From an uncultured Collinsella sp. (GTDB lineage: Bacteria; Actinomycetota; Coriobacteriia; Coriobacteriales; Coriobacteriaceae): a stretch of 18,260 nt of DNA. How positions within the stretch are numbered: position 1 is the stretch's first letter; each line of letters starts with the position of its first letter. Position numbers and translations under genes: made by a program. The notes beneath the pieces are model-generated. The model saw only the letters and a list, made by a program, of their open reading frames with translations. It was not told the DNA's origin and did no database searches. Of the stretch, positions 15,551-18,260 are shown piece by piece. The stretch covers positions 1 to 18,260 of the forward strand of contig CABUDZ010000038.1 in assembly GCA_902490445.1 (NCBI GenBank). Direction: 5' to 3'.

Positions 15551-16210
15551 GTGAACGAAGAACCTCAAGTCCTCTACTGCGACGCCTGGCTCATGGCCAT
15601 CGACAAGCCCGCCGGCATGATCGTCCACGGTGACGGCACCGGCGAGCGCACGCTTACCGACTACGCCAGCGATCTGCTGCTGGCGATGGGCGACGGCTTT
15701 GCCGCGACTGACATGCAGCCGCTCAACCGCCTGGACCGCAACACCACCGGCGTGGTGCTGTTCTCGCTCGACAAGCAGACGCAACCCGCCTTTGACCAGA
15801 TGGTCATCGACCACGCCTTCGAAAAGCACTACCTGGCGCTCGCCGAGGGCAAGATCGACTGGAACGAAAAGCTCATCGACAAGCCCATCGCCCGCGACCG
15901 TCACGACAGCCGAAAGATGCGCGTCGGCGCCAGCGGCAAGCCGTCTCAAACGCGCGTGAAGGTGCTCAAGCGTCTTAAGAGCCGCCGCGGCCTGCCCACG
16001 CGCTCGTATATCGATGTCGAGCTGCTCACCGGCCGCAAACACCAGATTCGCGTGCACCTGGCGAGCGAGCGCCATCCCCTGGTGGGCGACGACCTGTACG
16101 GGACGCCGCGTCCTTGTGGCCTCATGCTCCACGCCCACAGCGTGTCCTTTACGCATCCCGTAACCGGCGAGCACGTCCACATCGAAGCCCCCTGCCCCTG
16201 GGAGCCCTAA
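15551..16210 (+). CDS. RluA-family pseudouridine synthase
   Basis: This 219-residue enzyme would isomerise uridine to pseudouridine in rRNA or tRNA. The catalytic aspartate is Asp62 in NRLDRNTTG (59-67), the family's HRLDRxTSG motif with Asn for His, a substitution I have seen in other RluA-like proteins. GRKHQIRVHL (161-170) is the second RluA signature. The protein is short, without an S4 RNA-binding domain, as in RluA or TruC types. The start is GTG 15551, with AAAGG 7 bp upstream. It begins 15 bp after the U32 gene and is almost surely co-transcribed with it. Its stop codon lies inside the left arm of the terminator hairpin. Whether it acts on 23S rRNA or tRNA cannot be decided. Confidence 0.9.
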   Translation: MNEEPQVLYCDAWLMAIDKPAGMIVHGDGTGERTLTDYASDLLLAMGDGFAATDMQPLNRLDRNTTGVVLFSLDKQTQPAFDQMVIDHAFEKHYLALAEGKIDWNEKLIDKPIARDRHDSRKMRVGASGKPSQTRVKVLKRLKSRRGLPTRSYIDVELLTGRKHQIRVHLASERHPLVGDDLYGTPRPCGLMLHAHSVSFTHPVTGEHVHIEAPCPWEP

Positions 16211-16250
16211 AACCTGCCAAAAAGGGACAGGTTTATTTTGGCAGGTTTTA
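16208..16250 (+). terminator. Intrinsic terminator of the U32-RluA operon
   Basis: A perfect 15-bp stem (16208-16222 with 16236-16250) starting in the TAA stop codon, a 13-nt loop containing GGGACAGG, and flanking A4/T4 tracts. It can act for the plus strand and possibly both. Confidence 0.85.
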
Positions 16251-16263
16251 TCTGGACAAACGT

Positions 16264-16305
16264 CAAAACCACCACAAAGGTTCCTGCCCCTTCGCGGTGG
16301 TTTTG
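16264..16305 (-). terminator. Probable terminator of the oxidoreductase-DeoR operon
   Basis: Minus strand: a 10-bp stem, CAAAACCACC (16305-16296) with 16273-16264, a 22-nt loop containing GGGGCAGG, and a stem ending in U4 then G. It lies 22 bp after the DeoR stop codon. Its loop resembles the loop of the neighbouring plus-strand terminator in opposite orientation. Confidence 0.6.
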
Positions 16306-16326
16306 GCCTTAGCCCGTCCCTTGCTG

Positions 16327-17073
16327 TTAGACCGTGATGACGTTGTCCATTGCCCGGTACTTGGCAGGGACATCGCCTGCGGTAATAATCGTTGCGTCGC
16401 GGAAGTCCGCAAACTTGACGGGCGCCACCATGCCAAATTTGCTGGCGTCCGAGATTACGAAGCGTTTGGCCGTATGACGCATCGAGATGCGCTTTACTTG
16501 GGCCTCCTCGATATCGGGCGCCGTGAAGCCCTGCTCGGCGGCGATGCCATTAGAGCCCCAAAAGCCACAGTTGAAGTTGTAGCGATCTAAGGTTGCCAAG
16601 GCATCGGGGCCAACGAGCGCCTCGGTCTCAGGTTTGAGCTCGCCGCCCAGCACCACGGTACGCATACCCCGCAAAGCAAGGCGCTGAGCATGGAGCACGG
16701 AATCGGTCACGTAGGTGACATCTTCAAGGTGGGGAAGATGCTCGATGAGCCTGAGCGTCGTCGAGCCCGAGTCGATGTATACAAAGCTCTCAGGCTCCAC
16801 AAGCGCCGCCGCACGGGCGCAGATACGCTCCTTGTCATCGTTATGGAGGTCGCTGCGCTCATTAAGCGTTAGATCGCGCGTCACGTGCGCGCGCTCCAGA
16901 CTTGTCGCGCCTCCGTGCACCTTGGCGATACGGTGTGCTCGGTCGAGCGTCTGCAGGTCGCGCCGAATGGTAGACGCCGTCACGCCCAGGGCTTCGGCAA
17001 GCTCCGGCACGGTAACCGAGCCGGTCTGCTGAACCATCGACACGATCGCGTTGAGCCTATCTTCCGCTAGCAT
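16327..17073 (-). CDS. DeoR-family transcriptional regulator
   Basis: This 248-residue protein is typical of DeoR/GlpR repressors in length and layout. Residues 1-57 are a winged helix-turn-helix (VPELAEALGVTASTIRRDL is the HTH core, followed by HGGA). Residues 75-230 form the DeoR C-terminal sugar-phosphate sensing domain, with IDSGSTT near 98-105, VLGGEL near 140 and GFWGSNGI near 171. Such proteins usually repress carbohydrate operons and are released by a phosphorylated sugar. Start ATG 17073 is only 3 bp after the stop of the upstream oxidoreductase, and its Shine-Dalgarno site is formed by that gene's last GAG codons, so translation is coupled. It probably regulates its own operon in response to a product of the oxidoreductase pathway; the inducer is unknown. 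Confidence 0.92.
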   Translation of the reverse strand: MLAEDRLNAIVSMVQQTGSVTVPELAEALGVTASTIRRDLQTLDRAHRIAKVHGGATSLERAHVTRDLTLNERSDLHNDDKERICARAAALVEPESFVYIDSGSTTLRLIEHLPHLEDVTYVTDSVLHAQRLALRGMRTVVLGGELKPETEALVGPDALATLDRYNFNCGFWGSNGIAAEQGFTAPDIEEAQVKRISMRHTAKRFVISDASKFGMVAPVKFADFRDATIITAGDVPAKYRAMDNVITV

Positions 17074-17076
17074 CGC

Positions 17077-18156
17077 TTACTCCTCCTCGGGGTACACGAC
17101 TCCCCAGTCGGCGCGTAGCTTGGTCATCAGCTCCATAACATCAGAAGCATAGCCCAGAAGCTCACGCTTAGAGTCGTCGCCGGCAACGGCCTTCTCAAGA
17201 TCGGCCATCTCATAGCAAAGGGCGTAAGCCTCAGTGCCGGCGTGGACCTCCTCGCGGTGGCCGTCCGCAGTCCACACGATGGTCGCGTGATCGGCGCGCG
17301 GATACTCGTTGACCTCGATATAGCACTTATCGAAGCTAATAATCGAGCGCTTGGGTTGCTTGGAGTGGAGCGTGAGGCTCACAACACCCAGCTGCTGCTC
17401 GGCATTACGGCAGACGATGCCGCCCGCAACGTCAACACCGGTCTCACAGGTGTTGCCCAACGAAACGACCTCAATGGGCTGGCTTGCCATAAAGAGACGC
17501 ATGACGGACAGGGCATACACGCCAATGTCGAGCATGGCACCGCCAGCAAGGTTGCGGTTGTAGAAGCGATTGGTCAGATCGCCGTACTCCTTGTAGCTAC
17601 CAAAGTTGAGCTGGGCGAGGTTCATGCGACCAAACTCGCCGGCATCCATGCGACGGCGCAGCTCTTGATACAAGGGCATATGAAGCACCGTGGTGGCGTC
17701 CATGAGGACGACGTTGTGCTCGTCGGCGATGGCACGCGCCTCGTCGAGCTCAGCGGAATTGAGGGCAATGGCTTTCTCGCAGAGCACGTGCTTGCCGGCG
17801 GCCAGCGCGTCACGCAGATAGGTGATATGCGTGTTGTGCGGCGTGGTGATATAGACGGCGTCGATGCCCGGATCGGCGTAGAGGTCCTCAACCGATTCAT
17901 AGACCTTCTCGATGCCATACTGCTCAGCAAAAGCCTGAGCCTTGGACAGCGTACGGTTGGCGACGCCCGCAAGCTTGCGGCCGGCAAGAGCGAGAGACTG
18001 GGCCATCTGGTTGGCGATAACGCCGCACCCGATCACAGCCCAACGAAGCTCGGGAGCCGTAAAGATATCATCGGGGAATGGCTTGTCCTGGACCGAAGCG
18101 AACGCTGCTTTTGCGGCTGCCGCGGAGTCGAGTGGAGCCTGCTTGGAATCTACCAT
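17077..18156 (-). CDS. Gfo/Idh/MocA-family NAD(P)-dependent oxidoreductase
   Basis: This 359-residue protein starts at ATG 18156, supported by AGGAGG 5 bp upstream; two in-frame upstream ATGs lack SD sites. About 35 N-terminal residues precede the Rossmann fold, which has GCGVIA at 43-48 and ANRT near 66-69. CEKAIALN (126-133) replaces the usual EKP motif with EKA. GGAMLDIGVYAL (205-216) holds the expected catalytic Asp210 and Tyr214, as in trans-dihydrodiol-dehydrogenase-like members. Such enzymes oxidise or reduce hydroxyl/keto groups on sugars, inositols or related compounds; the substrate cannot be told. It is first in a two-gene operon with the DeoR regulator, which supports a sugar-linked role. 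Confidence 0.9.
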   Translation of the reverse strand: MVDSKQAPLDSAAAAKAAFASVQDKPFPDDIFTAPELRWAVIGCGVIANQMAQSLALAGRKLAGVANRTLSKAQAFAEQYGIEKVYESVEDLYADPGIDAVYITTPHNTHITYLRDALAAGKHVLCEKAIALNSAELDEARAIADEHNVVLMDATTVLHMPLYQELRRRMDAGEFGRMNLAQLNFGSYKEYGDLTNRFYNRNLAGGAMLDIGVYALSVMRLFMASQPIEVVSLGNTCETGVDVAGGIVCRNAEQQLGVVSLTLHSKQPKRSIISFDKCYIEVNEYPRADHATIVWTADGHREEVHAGTEAYALCYEMADLEKAVAGDDSKRELLGYASDVMELMTKLRADWGVVYPEEE

Positions 18157-18204
18157 ATGTGCCTCCTGTGTCATAGAACGTCTTGCATTTCGGATAGCTC
18201 TATA

Positions 18205-18210
18205 TGTCAA
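18205..18210 (-). promoter_or_regulatory. Perfect -35 hexamer upstream of the oxidoreductase-DeoR operon
   Basis: TTGACA on the minus strand lies 48 bp before the start codon and directly after the bidirectional terminator. No good -10 is seen at 16-18 bp (the best is TGCAAG at 17), so the promoter may be weak or activator-dependent. Confidence 0.35.
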
Positions 18211-18245
18211 AGAAAAGCCCTAAGAGAATCTCTTAGGGCTTTTCT
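18211..18245. terminator. Bidirectional intrinsic terminator at the right edge
   Basis: A perfect 15-bp stem, AGAAAAGCCCTAAGA (18211-18225) with 18231-18245, a 5-nt loop, a T-rich tail on the plus strand and TTTTCTTT on the minus strand. It isolates the oxidoreductase-DeoR operon from whatever lies beyond the window. Confidence 0.9.
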
Positions 18246-18260
18246 TTTTCTATCTAAATA

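Overview
The window is GC-rich (about 60% by eye) and has compact operons, strong Shine-Dalgarno sites and many GC-rich intergenic hairpins. Gene content suggests an anaerobic gut actinobacterium of the Coriobacteriia, most likely Collinsella. That placement is inferred from general familiarity, with no database search. The genes are a selenium-linked purine cluster, a YheO-type regulator, RidA, a long U32 protein, an RluA-type enzyme and a DeoR regulator.

Layout. (1) At 1-1260 there is an AT-richer edge followed by a plus-strand orphan gene with an AbiEi/DUF559-type (PD-(D/E)xK-like) protein. (2) At 1284-1750, between two convergent genes, lies a very regular array of seven inverted-repeat units with a 62-bp period, plus one decayed unit. 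(3) At 1768-11362 a minus-strand purine operon reads, in transcription order: promoter with a Fur/Zur-like box, NCS2 purine permease, structured RNA spacer, ssnA, two-hairpin spacer, ygfK, RnfB-like polyferredoxin, fused xanthine dehydrogenase, intrinsic terminator. (4) At 11598-12254 a YheO-type PAS/HTH regulator diverges from the operon. It shares a bidirectional terminator with convergent ridA (12367-12744). (5) At 13043-16210 a U32-family protein and an RluA-type pseudouridine synthase form a plus-strand pair. (6) At 16327-18156 a Gfo/Idh/MocA oxidoreductase and a DeoR regulator form a tightly coupled minus-strand pair. The window closes with a bidirectional terminator at 18211-18245.

How the genes may work together. 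The permease would import xanthine or urate. SsnA is an amidohydrolase of the guanine-deaminase type. The XDH carries Fe-S and molybdopterin domains but has no FAD subunit beside it. The only flavoprotein in the operon is YgfK, separated from XDH by a four-cluster ferredoxin, so a route XDH - polyferredoxin - YgfK - pyridine nucleotide is the simplest reading (inference). The divergent YheO-type regulator is the obvious candidate controller. The least explained items are the 62-bp array, the roughly 195-nt structured spacer before ssnA with a predicted three-way junction, and the atypical signature residues of the permease.
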